Origin: Nitzschia sp. DOCU1
Lineage: Eukaryota; Bacillariophyta; Bacillariophyceae; Bacillariales; Bacillariaceae
Assembly (NCBI GenBank): GCA_951394045.1
Contig: OX595995.1
Coordinates: 186,001 to 250,000 of the forward strand
Length of the DNA: 64,000 bases
Direction of reading: 5' to 3'
Shown here: positions 41,155 to 51,475 of the stretch, in pieces
Layout of the letters: the number at the start of each line of letters is the position of its first letter
Numbering within the stretch: position 1 is the stretch's first letter
Made by a program: the position numbers and the translations under genes
The notes under the pieces: model-generated
Database searches by the model: none
What the model saw: the letters and a program-made list of their open reading frames with translations, nothing else
What the model was told of the DNA's origin: nothing

Positions 41155-42044
41155 TCGTTTGACGGTGGAAGCCGAAGGATTGCCCACGGCGACTAGACTG
41201 ACGCAAGTGAGTCACAAGGCGCCAATGCGTTTGGTGGCCCGTGTAGAAATCCAGCGTGGACCACGCGGGGGCAGCCATTTGTGCACTGTCAAACTTTTGA
41301 GGGGGGATGTTACAAGGAGATTCTGTCGAATTACATGTTGACGTCAAGGAGCTAGCACGACTGCGGCCTACTACGCAGGGAGCCTCTCGTATCTACACAC
41401 AGATAATACCTAACCTGTGACAGCTATGTTGGATGCTCGAGTGGATGCTGGAGCATTACGGTAGGGGCGCCAGATCCGTGTGCCTTGTTTCGGTCGAGTT
41501 CGTTTGAACAAATTCAACGATTTACTCTGGATCTGACCGCCTCGATCGCTTTAATTGACTGGTTTTCGGGTGGAAGTTATCGAAACGGCCAACATTGGAC
41601 ATCGGATCAATTGTCGTCGAGGACCATGTTGAAATTTCACAACGAGGATATCCCGTTTTTGCAAGATGCTACACGTCTGGACCTGACAAGTTCTCGTACA
41701 GATGATGAGAACGATGCGATGGCTGTATCTCAAGTTTATGCCTTTTTTGCACCCCTGATTTTGTATGGTGATCAATTGAAGCACGCTGAACAATGATGTC
41801 TAGCCCTGTCGGATGCACTCGTGCAACAACGTACTCGAGTTCGAGAGCACCAAGGTCCGAAGGGCACCACTGTCGACCTGGAAACGCTTGGTCTCGCTGG
41901 CCATGTATGCATGGGGACGTCACGAGTCGACGTTTCTGCCGGACCACAAGGCGCTAATTCGCCGCGACGACAAATGAAGATTTGTATCGCATCTTTCATC
42001 ATTGTTTACTCCCACTTCATCCACAATTCGGACTGCACGACGAC
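41155..42044 (+). pseudogene. ureD: Urease accessory protein UreD, frameshifted
   Basis: The pieces of a UreD protein follow each other in order, in changing frames: TVEAEGLPTATRLTQVSHKA with PMRLVARV (from about 41,163), then GGMLQGDSVELHVDVK and TQGASRIYT (about 41,301-41,400), then LDARVDAGAL and APDPCALFRSSSFEQIQRFT, ASIALIDWFSGG and GQHWTSDQLSSR (about 41,430-41,620), then LSDALVQQRTRV (about 41,811) and a C-terminal DLYRIFHHC. UreD helps UreF and UreG insert nickel into urease. At least four frame changes and a stop (TGA 41,417; TAG 41,461) break it, so it is dead unless the assembly is faulty here. It joins PHD/Tudor copy D at about 42,045. Confidence 0.75.
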
Positions 42045-43478
42045 GACGGAGGGTTCCGGGGGATATCGGCGAGCGCCCACTACTTGCCTCCATGACAGTC
42101 GATACGATTGAGCACCTCGCTGCTATTCTCAATGATTTGCAGGAGGCCTACGAGACGGCTTGGCTTTTCTTGCTTTTTGGCCCGGCATCGCGGAAGAAGA
42201 ATCGGCTGTCGTTTCGGAAGATCACAAAATTTCTGCAGTCATCGCCCAAAACAATTGAAGAAGAAGATTCAGAAACAAGACGCCGTTGGATCAGCTGAGA
42301 TTGCTCTGGCTCCTGCGATTTCAAACGATAAGCAAGGGGATGACAGCTTAGAATCCGAAGAACGTGATAGAACAAGGAAACTATTTACGACGATGGTAAG
42401 TGCCCCTTCACCTTGACGCCTCCGAGCCCACAAGATCTCTTACTGTTTTGCAAACGGTTTTTTTGCCCAGGCGATTCTCTTTGTCAAAGAAACTCGTCAC
42501 GTGGTAAACCTTTTCGGCGTAACGACCAAGCAATCTTCCCGTCCCGCCAACCCAAATGCACCCTCCAAGACCGAAGCTACTCTTGCCGACGACTCGGACA
42601 AGAAAGCCGCTGCCCAGCAAATACGATATATCTTGGCTGCCGCAGGGCCGAGCCTTGCCTCAATCGATTAAATGATCTTGGCTCCATGAAACTCAAGATT
42701 ACGGTGGACGACGCCCGCGTGAAAGTCAAGGCCATATGATGTTTCATTTCAAAGATTTATTCTTGCCGTATGATGCGTGGCCACTCCAATCCTGATTTTG
42801 ATTTCATTGCGAACTGGGTACGCATGGGCGGTATTGCTGGCCTGCCAGCGCTGTTCAAGGATTCTCAACACGTGTACGTTAACTCGGCGTCGACATCTGA
42901 CGAGAATGAAGCTGAGGGATCATTGGAACAAACAAACGGCGACGATGACAATAACGAAATGGGAGAAGATGATACCATCAGCACATTGGAGCAACTGGAA
43001 ACTGCCCGGTGAGCTCTTTAAAAAGTGGACCTCCACCAGCAAGCGGAGGCTCTGGCATCTCAACCCGTGCGTCTTGGAGCGATGTTTATCAAAGATGTCT
43101 TTCCGATAGACCCAATGGACGGTCGCCATATTTGGTGTACTATTTGCGGTTTGAGTGGGAAAGCTTTGTGCTGCGACGGTTTTCTAACGTTGTGCGCACA
43201 AAGTGCGTCTGCCTGCCCGGGATCTCTGAAGAACAAGATTGATATTGCGAAACGTGGGCATCCGGGCATGGAGAACCACCACTGATGGCCGCTTCCGACC
43301 AGGCAGAGGTTACTTTAGGGTTAGGGGGCTGGCTGCGACCATGTGGATACTACGGGACCTCGAATTGAAGAGACGAAGGACGACGTTCCAGCCACAGCTC
43401 CATCTGCATCGGACTAGGCAAATGATCAAGAGCGAAACAACGAATCTAACCGGACTATTAGAGAACAGGCTGCCATGA
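42045..43478 (+). pseudogene. PHD/Tudor family pseudogene, copy D
   Basis: It shares the segment GGGGGATATYGGCGAGC with copy B (8,584) near its left end, then KKAAAQQIRYIL (42,602 on), the 'FDFIANW' block (42,790) and the PHD finger. The finger's first half is intact in one frame (HIWCTICGLSGKALCCDG, about 43,120-43,175). It loses frame after the third Cys group by a short deletion, where copy B is still intact; copy B is broken earlier. The last CxxC part is present as YCETW. The Tudor part is missing; the sequence ends near 43,480. Several stops lie before the PHD. Confidence 0.6.
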
Positions 43479-43489
43479 CGGCACTCGAC

Positions 43490-46184
43490 GGGCTAACAAG
43501 GGACCACGCTTCACAACGACCGAAGCGGCAGTGGTGCGCGTACTCTCGAGAAGGATCTCGTCGACGTCACTGGGCCGAAATTCTACAGTAGAACGAGAGG
43601 ATCCTCGCATGGCCGTGTGACATGACACTACCAGCATACACTTCTAGAGGGGTTTTCGAACTATAATGTGTTACCTCTCATAATGTCGGACTAGTCGACT
43701 ATGAAGCTTAGATAGAGACGCATACAACTCTCCAACGCTATCGTACTAGCGTTCTTTGAGTCCTATCATAGTAGCAGCGCCAAAACTGTTCTCCATCTAC
43801 TGCTACGAGATATTGTGATGGTTGGGAGACTTTCTAAAAGTAGCCTGGTAGTAAACGATAAAAGAACGCCTTTGGTTCTCAATCGGAATACTTCAAAAGG
43901 CCCAGAACAAATTCGAAAATTACACACTAATCAAAGATATCGCTCCGTCGACCCGCCTACCGGTACGTTAATTAATACCGGCTTTAGGTTGAAGGAAGGA
44001 GAACCTTTTCTGGCTTGGTAAGTTTGCTAAGAACGTACCCTTCCAGACTCTTTGCATCCCTGTCATTCGCCTTACTACTGGGAATTTTCAATCAAGAAGG
44101 TAGATCGTCTATAACTCGCCAGGAACCTGTCGTAGCTCCACCCTTTTTTCGTCTATCCGACTTTCTTTAACAAGCGCCCCTACTGACAAGATCTTGTTGT
44201 GCTATCATGGGTATTAGAGAAGTTGGTCACTTAAGCTATAACTACAGATCTATTGCCTATAGAAAATAGCTGAAAACACTTTTAGCTGCGTGTTGATATC
44301 GTCGCAAGGTTGGTGAAAGAATGGTTGCGATCAGACCTGCCGTCGGCGAGATATCGAGCAATTAGTGGTGGATAGAGAGGACCATCAAGTAGTAAACAAA
44401 TGCTGCTATATTTCTGCCGGAAAAAGGATTAGCAAAACTCGTTTGGAGCTACTTATTCCCCCAGGTATAGTTAAAGATGGTTATGGAGTCAGATTTTTGA
44501 TTTGGGCTGTTTCTGGCTTCTAGAACTCAAGCTAGTAGTTCTAGTAACAAAAATGAGGATGACATCAGCATTTTACTATGGCTGCAGAGTGTTGGATATG
44601 ATAAGCACGTACTCTTCCAGTCTGCGCTCACAAACTACAAGGAAGAAATTGCTTTGGTCCTTCTCGAAAAACGTCTGTGGTTCCTCCGTCGCAATACTGG
44701 TAACCCGAATGTGACAAGCAGTAACCAATCAAACATATCGTCCCTTGTCGCAGGATGACTCTAAAATCCGACGAAATCAGCGTCCTCCCAAAAAACGACC
44801 ATAACACCATTTTGAAAGCAAACCTGTGGCAGCCCATATTGCTTTCAGGCCTTAATTCATAGCTACGTGCGTTATTCGAAACCCCCCTGAACAGACTTGA
44901 GTGAGTGGCATTGTCCCAATCCGTGTACAGCAGTTGACCTCGCTTCGTGAAAATTACGATTTGTCGATTTCAGGACTCACCGATCGAGCCCAAAAAGAGC
45001 CCCAAAATCGACCCTTTTTTGGCTTTTCTCAACTCACAAGCCGCCTAGCTAGAATGACCGGGTGGTTTCATAAACTTTGACTTATGGTAGTATTGGGGTT
45101 GTAATTGCAGGCGTCTTAGTCGACGATAAGTCTTCGAAGATCTACGGTCAATTTGGAGCGTTTTTGGGTGAATCGCACCATGCACGGAATCAGTCTTTTG
45201 GCAGTTTCTTTGGCTGGAGCAATCTTTGAGCCTTGCCAAGCACAGATTCAGTATCCTGGTGATTTATGAAAAATTACTGGGGTAAAGAGAGTCAAGACTA
45301 CGAGATGTGAAAATATCACGTATTTTCTCGTGTTATTGGAAGTTTTACCTCGGAGCGGGGTTGGAAAAGCGGTGGTTCGTCGACTTGGAGGATGAACTAG
45401 ACCATTCATCTTCCTTGCTGCTGGCATTCGACATTGCACTCAAATAACTCATAATGCAGAAGAGCTATATGGCTGCTAACTTTTAGTAGTACAACAATAG
45501 CAGCAGCGGTAGTGTATGATAAACAAAGGCATTTCATTTCTTTACTGCCTGCCATGGTCGTTGTTGTCGACGGCGTCGAAAGCTCATAACCTGCATTGGT
45601 GTCGGACTAATCGACGATGAAGTCGGGACGGAGGACGGACGTACGACTCACTACTAGCTTCACGATGATGGTGACGCATTTACGATCTGCTGTGAATACT
45701 AACCAATGGAACTACTAGCTAGCATGACTATTACTATTAGCAATTTACTATCACTGCAGAAAACAGCATTCTCGTTGTATCTGCCCCATTGGCACGTTTT
45801 CAACTCCGCGCCGGTGGGGGAACGAGAGAAAGAGACGAGTAGTCGTCGTCGTCATGGGAGCGACGAAATCGGCGGATACAGGAAGCGACTACTGTAGTAG
45901 CCATGTCGAGAGTCGAGTTGTGTTGTTTCCTATCCAACGAGTAAAGTATCGTAATACTATACTATATCCAGCTGTAGTGGTAGCTTCAAAGCCTAGCCAG
46001 TGATTTAGCTAAACGGAGCAACGACGTCAATACTACCGATGCATCGTCGGAGGCGGCGACATCCACCCCTCCGCGGCCGTTCGTCGTGAACTTGGCTCAT
46101 AACATCCTGTAGACTATAGGCTAGGAACTATCGCTTCAATCGCAATACTACTTCGGTTGATTTTTGCTTTCTTTGCGTGTATCA
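43490..46184. other. Gene-free stretch of about 2.7 kb
   Basis: Only short, isolated frames on both strands with many stops. No domain, RNA gene or long repeat recognised. The frame at 43,815-44,021 starts with a plausible ATG (43,818) but shows nothing known. Confidence 0.5.
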
Positions 46185-46979
46185 TTAAAATCCTGGAATA
46201 CGAAGTTGATCGACATAACGCCAGAGTGCAACGGGCGAGATCAAGTCATTCATTTCATGCACCAATACTTGTTCGATTTGGAAGGATTGCAAAATTTGTG
46301 CTTGTGGTCCAATGACAATATCTCCATCTTCTTTCGCGCCCAAACCAAACAAGAATCCCCCCGATTTGCTTCGTCCTACTGGTACTTCTCCTGCCAATGT
46401 CACAATGGCAGCAATCAATGTATTTGGTTTACTACCATCCTTGGGTCGTCCCTTGGTCCAATCTTCAGTTCGCAATTCTGTCGCACTGACCGCCTTGCCG
46501 GTAATGATATGAAATTGTCCCATTTTGTCTCGAATTTCTTCATTGCGAGGATCAAGGAGCTGTTGGAGTTTCTTTGCTCCCAACGCTTGAAAAGCATCTT
46601 CATTGGGCACTAGCAATGTATGTGCGGCCGTTTCACTCAATGCCTTGAGCAAAGCTTCATTGTCTCGCACTAGTAATTTGTAAAAGGTGGGATATTTGAC
46701 TTGGAGAAACTTGACGAGTTTGGAATTCATGGTCGCTTCTTCGGCGGTTTCCCAGTCATCGTCACCCACTACCGTAGGGCTATCTCGAATCGTACCATCT
46801 TCATTGCGTGTGGGAGTCGCTGCGGCCTTTAGCACTACCACAAGCTGTTGCTGTTGCCTCTTAGAAAGCGACGGGCAAAAGGCGTCGGCGGCAGGTGCTG
46901 ACGACAGAATGCCGACAATGAGCAAGACGACAACCAAGGAGGTCACGGCGGCGGCACGACGAAAGTGTGGCATTGTCAT
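46185..46979 (-). CDS. Fasciclin (FAS1) domain protein with plastid-type presequence
   Basis: From ATG 46,979 (a second in-frame ATG at 46,973) the protein has 264 residues. Residues about 8-33 form a signal-peptide core ending APAADA, followed by Phe34 and a Gln/Lys/Arg-containing stretch. That is the signal peptide plus Phe-led transit peptide arrangement that directs proteins into diatom plastids through the ER. Residues about 80-255 form one FAS1 domain: FYKLLVRDNEALLKALSE, TLLVPNEDAFQALG, the 'H' box GQFHIITGKAVSA, and the final ILQSFQIEQVLVHEMNDLI. FAS1 domains mediate adhesion or binding; in plastids their role is not known. The frame extends upstream to 47,186 but without a better start. 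The gene diverges from the TLC gene with only 311 bp between. Confidence 0.85.
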   Translation of the reverse strand: MTMPHFRRAAAVTSLVVVLLIVGILSSAPAADAFCPSLSKRQQQQLVVVLKAAATPTRNEDGTIRDSPTVVGDDDWETAEEATMNSKLVKFLQVKYPTFYKLLVRDNEALLKALSETAAHTLLVPNEDAFQALGAKKLQQLLDPRNEEIRDKMGQFHIITGKAVSATELRTEDWTKGRPKDGSKPNTLIAAIVTLAGEVPVGRSKSGGFLFGLGAKEDGDIVIGPQAQILQSFQIEQVLVHEMNDLISPVALWRYVDQLRIPGF

Positions 46980-47290
46980 GATGGACTGGACGAAACAGGT
47001 AGTGTGAATGGAGAGTCGAAAGTGTCGGGTTATAGACAAGAAGTGGTCAAACAATGTGAGTCTTCTCTCTCGCCATGGTTCAATGGTGTTTTTGTTGTTC
47101 TTTTTGTGTGACCTCTGTATGATGACGTATGCCGACTGACTCAATGGATTTCGCGATCCAATCGTTCGCCAATACCATAGGTACACTGCAGTACTCCTAG
47201 GGATACAGGACGTATCGCCCTCTGACGCACAAACGCGTCAACCCATCATCCCTATCGTTCTTCTCCTTCCGACGACCCATCACATCGTCG
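46980..47290. promoter_or_regulatory. Shared divergent promoter region (FAS1 / TLC)
   Basis: The 311 bp between the two ATGs must hold both promoters and 5' leaders. I see no clear TATA box. Confidence 0.5.
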
Positions 47291-48040
47291 ATGTCTTCCA
47301 TAGTAACTAACTTTTTGCATCCATCCATCATCATCATGCCCGTCTCTAACCTTGCTGCTTCATTGTGGCGAGCCTACAACTCGGAGTCTTCGCTTCTGCC
47401 TCTAGTAGTTCCCGCCCTGTTTTGGAGTGGGACGTGGATTTATTATCGCTGGTGGACGAAACGCGACTTTGCCAAGTTTTATGCGATTCATACCTTTCAT
47501 CACGTCGTGGCGATTCTACTGGGGTCCGCGTCGCTCTACATTAATGACAATGACATTTTTCATGAACGCATCGGCATCTTGTTTAGCATGCCGTACTTTA
47601 TCATGGACGTTTGTGATTGCATTTACATTGGACATTATCTCTACATTTTACATGGCGCCATTTGTTTGGGTTTGGGCGTCTGCAATTATCACATTCCACT
47701 GTTACTGCAGTTGAGAATGAACTCCAAGGCAGTCTTTATTGAAACTTCCTCCATTATACTCTATCAAGTCAAGCAAAATCGAAATCCCTACTTGTTTGCC
47801 GTCTTTGCCTTGGTGTATACACTTTGCAGAATTGTTTGGATTCCCATCATGGCCCATCAATTGTATCGACATGGTCTAGAGTGGCATGATCCCATCATGC
47901 TGGTTCTGGGAGCCTTTTATGCCTTGCAAATACATTGGTATATCAAAATTGTCAAAATTATGATACATGGAGCCGACGATGGAACCAACGACAACAACAA
48001 CAAATCCACAAGCAGCGACAAAACCAAAAAGGAACGCTAG
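47291..48040 (+). CDS. TLC-domain multi-pass membrane protein
   Basis: The 249-residue protein has six to seven hydrophobic segments between residues about 30 and 225 and the layout of a TLC (TRAM/LAG1/CLN8) domain: FYAIHTFHHVVAILLGSASL, IGILFSMPYFIMDVCDCIYI, LHGAICLGLGVCNYHI, ETSSIILYQVKQN and YTLCRIVWIPIMA. TLC proteins work in the ER or Golgi on lipid synthesis, transport or sensing. The ceramide-synthase catalytic HH pair is represented only by the FHHV at about residue 65, so it is more like the TMEM/CLN8 branch than a proven ceramide synthase. The C-terminus is Asn/Lys/Ser-rich and hydrophilic. Start at ATG 47,291; a second ATG at 47,336 would also keep all helices. Confidence 0.8.
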   Translation: MSSIVTNFLHPSIIIMPVSNLAASLWRAYNSESSLLPLVVPALFWSGTWIYYRWWTKRDFAKFYAIHTFHHVVAILLGSASLYINDNDIFHERIGILFSMPYFIMDVCDCIYIGHYLYILHGAICLGLGVCNYHIPLLLQLRMNSKAVFIETSSIILYQVKQNRNPYLFAVFALVYTLCRIVWIPIMAHQLYRHGLEWHDPIMLVLGAFYALQIHWYIKIVKIMIHGADDGTNDNNNKSTSSDKTKKER

Positions 48041-48428
48041 TAGTAGTAGTAGTTGCAAACATGAATGACTGGCATTTTTTAATTTTGGAATGCGGCAATT
48101 ATAGTATAGATCGAGACTCTATATCTTTTGAAAGCCAAACGACAATGTTGGATAACTATGGCTACAAGACTGTGAATAGGTAGAACGCCAAGTTTGCGTG
48201 ATGTTTGGTGGAAGAACTATCCTCGGTTCTCAAGAATCATGTCACGATATTTGTGGTAGAACTTTACAGTCGAAACGCACACATGACTTTGAGATACTAG
48301 CTAGCTAGATCAACTAGTTGTGAATAGCTAGCGTAGCGGTCTACTCTGGAATAGTAGAGCCTCCACTAACTCGTCGGCTTGACGTTACGAAGAAACTCGT
48401 CGATATATGCTACAGCATCTCTCAAGAA
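48041..48428. other. Intergenic region, no gene seen
   Basis: It begins with a short TAG trinucleotide repeat (48,039-48,053). Nothing else is recognised. Confidence 0.5.
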
Positions 48429-49345
48429 TTATCCATTTCGACACCCATCTACCAGTAGCAGTGAGTAAGTGGCATCCCACCGATCGAAGATATCGGGTTC
48501 TCGCATTCGCTGCGTATCTACGGGTTTGCCTTCTTCATACTTTGCAAGAAGTTCGTTGAGCTCGTCAATCTCTCAAGATGACAGACGCCGGCTGATGGTT
48601 GCAAACTTGATTTCGTAAGTGATCTCTGTGTCGTTGTCTCGCCTGGTGTCCTCGTCGTTGTTGCGTCCCACGCTCGATTGGCTCGTTCCTTCCTCCCCAG
48701 ACGAATCGTCTCTCGGAGGATGGGTAGCAGGAGTCGAAGATACAGCTTTGAAGGCCTCATTGGAAGGTGGCCGTCTTTCAAGAACCGATTCGGCACGGAA
48801 TGGCGTTTCTGTGATCGGAGAAGAAGAGTGATTTAATTGGTCTGTCTTTGAGTGCGGCTTCAAGCGAGCGCTCCATCTGGTGAAATTCTTGAAGCTGAAA
48901 CCATTCGTTGTCATTAAGCTCCTCTCCAAGAAATAGGCGCGCAAATGGGGCCAAACATGACAAGCGGTGCTCTTCTACTCGTTCGCCGCGCTCCTTCTTG
49001 TCAAGGATATTCTGAAGCTTCTGTCTGAAATTCGTTTCCTTACCGCGCTCCTTCCTCAATATCTGGAGCTCAAATTCATCCAATTCGTCGAGATCTTCGC
49101 CGTGTTTCCAGCGATCGTAAACATCAGCAAATCATTGAGTTCGTCATTTTCCCTGGAGGAAACACTTGAGTCGCCATCCCCGAAAGATTGAATAGGTTCT
49201 AGAGATACGCCAACGTCTTCTGACGACCCCGAAGAATCGCTCCCCGAGATACTGCTGCCCTCTGACTCATCCTCTGCAATCTCGCCTCCGCTCGATAATG
49301 GTCCGTGGCTCTCCCTGGGGAGACCATGAAAAACGATGGCGCGGT
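48429..49345 (-). pseudogene. Unknown acidic, Ser-rich gene, frameshifted
   Basis: Minus-strand frames join in sense order. An acidic Ser/Gly-rich start (ESEGSSISGSDSSGSSEDVG, about 49,290-49,200) is followed by ENDELNDLL. A 1-nt frame change leads to DVYDRWKHGEDLDELDEFEL and a Lys/Glu helical region (49,130-48,780). Another frame change leads to a Ser/Thr/Glu-rich stretch. After an in-frame TGA (48,575-48,573) comes EIDELNELLAKYEEGKPVDT, then FDRWDATYSLLLVDG, ending in TAA at 48,429. The 'ELN.LL....DRW' motif occurs twice, so the parent protein had internal repeats. The family is not recognised. Confidence 0.45.
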
Positions 49346-49772
49346 GGGGTAGGGGCCCTACCGGCGCCTCAAGGGTACGAAGTGAAGAACAAAATATAAG
49401 AAATCCTCACGATGAAAAAGCTGCCGTTATATTACTTAGAAAATTCGGGTAAATTACGCGCGCTTTTTACGAAAAATACTGAAGATCCCCCGAACACCGC
49501 TGGAATCGGTTTGGATGGTTTTTCTCACGTTGTGGAGTCAAAGCAAACAATGACCATGGAGACATCTCTCCGGCTCATTCAAAGGTACTCAATGAATGGA
49601 TGATTGTACCGGTTGTGAAGGACTCATCCAGAATTTGGCTTCCAAGAAAGCTGCTTTGTCGGACGTTTTTTGTTTCAAACCGCCATTGTCGTGCCCGTGA
49701 CCGCGCTGCAGCCGCCGCTCGCAGAACTGTCTGCCAGTAGTCCGCCAGACATGGGACGCAACTCGCCACCAC
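49346..49772. other. No recognisable gene
   Basis: One short plus frame from ATG 49,412 (63 codons) shows no domain. Probably spacer. Confidence 0.4.
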
Positions 49773-50935
49773 GACGTTTCGGTTTGTCACATAATTTCTT
49801 GGGGCAACGATTAGCCACCGCTTATGACGACCGTGATCTTGGACTTCAGGTGAGAAGGATCGGTAGCAAGCGACAAACCTGGTTCTGTCAACTCGTCTCG
49901 ACGCAAGTTGTTCTTTTTTCGAAATCGTCTCACTACTACTCTCATTCGAAGCCCTTCGGTCGGCCTTGCTGCGTGACGTCTTGGAACTCTTAATCTCATC
50001 CGAAGAGTTGCGGATTGATCTTGGACTTCAGGTGAGAAGGATCGGTAGCAAGCGACAAACCTGGTTCTGTCAACTCGTCTCGACGCAAGTTGTTCTTTTT
50101 TCGAAATCGTCTCACTACTACTCTCATTCGAAGCCCTTCGGTCTGCCTTGCTGCTTGACGTCTTGGAACTCTTAATCTCATCCGAAGAGTTGCGGATTGA
50201 TCTTGGACTTCAGGTGAGAAGGATCGGTAGCAAGCGACAAACCTGGTTCTGTCAACTCATCTCGACGCAAGTTGTTCTTTTTTCGAAATCGTCTCACTAC
50301 TACTCTCATTCGAAGCCCTTCGGTCTGCCTTGCTGCTCGACGTCTTGGAAATCTTACTCTTATTCGAAGACTTGGGGATTGTGCGGGGAACAGTTGGTTA
50401 CGGTAACTTTGTCAAAGACTCACCAGGACTGCATGAAGAGGATACATTGTTTCACTGCTGGAATTAAAGGCAATTGAATGGGAAGCCATCGACTACGAAT
50501 ATGAATACGGAATATTTGCTACGGCACGGATTTAATCTTGAACTACTACTCTCATTTGAAGCCCTTCGGTCGGCCTTGCTGCTTGACGTCTTGGAACACT
50601 TAATCTCATCCGAAGAGTTGCGGATTGTGCGGGGAACAGGAGGTTACGGTAACTTTGCCAAAGACTCGGGTGTTGGAATTTCTGTAATGAAGTTCTGCAG
50701 AAAGTTTTGATTCGTTCGCCGCGGCACCGGATTTGATCTTGAGCGTCTGGCGGATCTTGGACTTCAGGTGAGAAGGATTGGTAGCAAGCGACAAACCTGG
50801 TTCTGTGAACTCGTCTCGACGCAAGTTGTTCTTTTTTCGAAATCGTCTCACTACTACTCTCATTCGAAGCCCTTCGGTTGGCCTTGCTGCTCGACGTCTT
50901 GGAAATCTTACTCTCATTCGAAGATTTGGGGAGAG
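49773..50935. repeat. Array 1: 182-bp tandem units plus 554-bp composite, left flank
   Basis: The unit start GATCTTGGACTTCAGGTGAG occurs at 49,835, 50,017 and 50,199 (period 182), then at 50,753 after a 554-bp stretch with variant units and unique DNA. From 50,017 to about 50,880 the sequence is nearly identical to 53,586-54,450 (constant offset 3,569). The segment 49,773-49,834 also matches 53,409-53,470. Both strands of the unit are open in some frames; on the minus strand the unit encodes a Ser/Arg/Lys-rich peptide (for example SNESSSETISKKEQLASRR). So it may be decayed coding repeats. Confidence 0.9.
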
Positions 50936-51475
50936 AAGGATCGGTAGCAACGGACAAACCATTCTGTCAACTCGTCTCGACGCAAGCTGTTCTTGTCCTG
51001 GTCCGATTCGCTCGAAACCGTCGCAGGACTACTCTCATTTGAAGCCTTTCGGTCGGCCTTGCTGCTTGACATCTTGGAACTCTTACTCTGATTCGAAGAC
51101 TTGCGGACGATCCAGTAGTCGTAGGTTTCTGTAACGATTAGTTTCGGTCGAAAATCGTTTTTCGTCGTAAATCAATGCTTAGAAAAACCGATCCCACTTC
51201 GTAGCTTCTCTAGCCTGTTTGATAATTTTCGTAATTATTCGTTGTACTATAGTTTTTATCTCAATCTAGTGTAGAATACTTGAATTCTTTGTTTCCCTGT
51301 CGGGGTGAAGAATGGTGGCTGTAGGGTAGGGGCCTAACCAATAGTGCAGAGCTGTATTGCCAAGATATCCTAAAGCAGATAGTCGTACGTACCTACCCAG
51401 AGGTTGCGATGTTTCTAGCTCATTTTTTTAGGTCCGCCCTGTGAAGTCAGAATAGAAATAGGATAGAGTGTTACA
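50936..51475. other. Upstream region of the 585-aa gene
   Basis: Remains of a 182-bp unit reach to about 51,110. The rest is AT-rich, has no gene and probably contains the promoter of the gene at 51,476. Confidence 0.5.

Noticed and set aside
47291..48040. Ceramide synthase
   Set aside because: The TLC fold is likely but the full Lag1 motif with its catalytic His pair in context and a homeobox-like part are not seen.
49835..50380. CRISPR array (regular repeats)
   Set aside because: Units are 182 bp with no short repeat/spacer structure, and the genome is eukaryotic.
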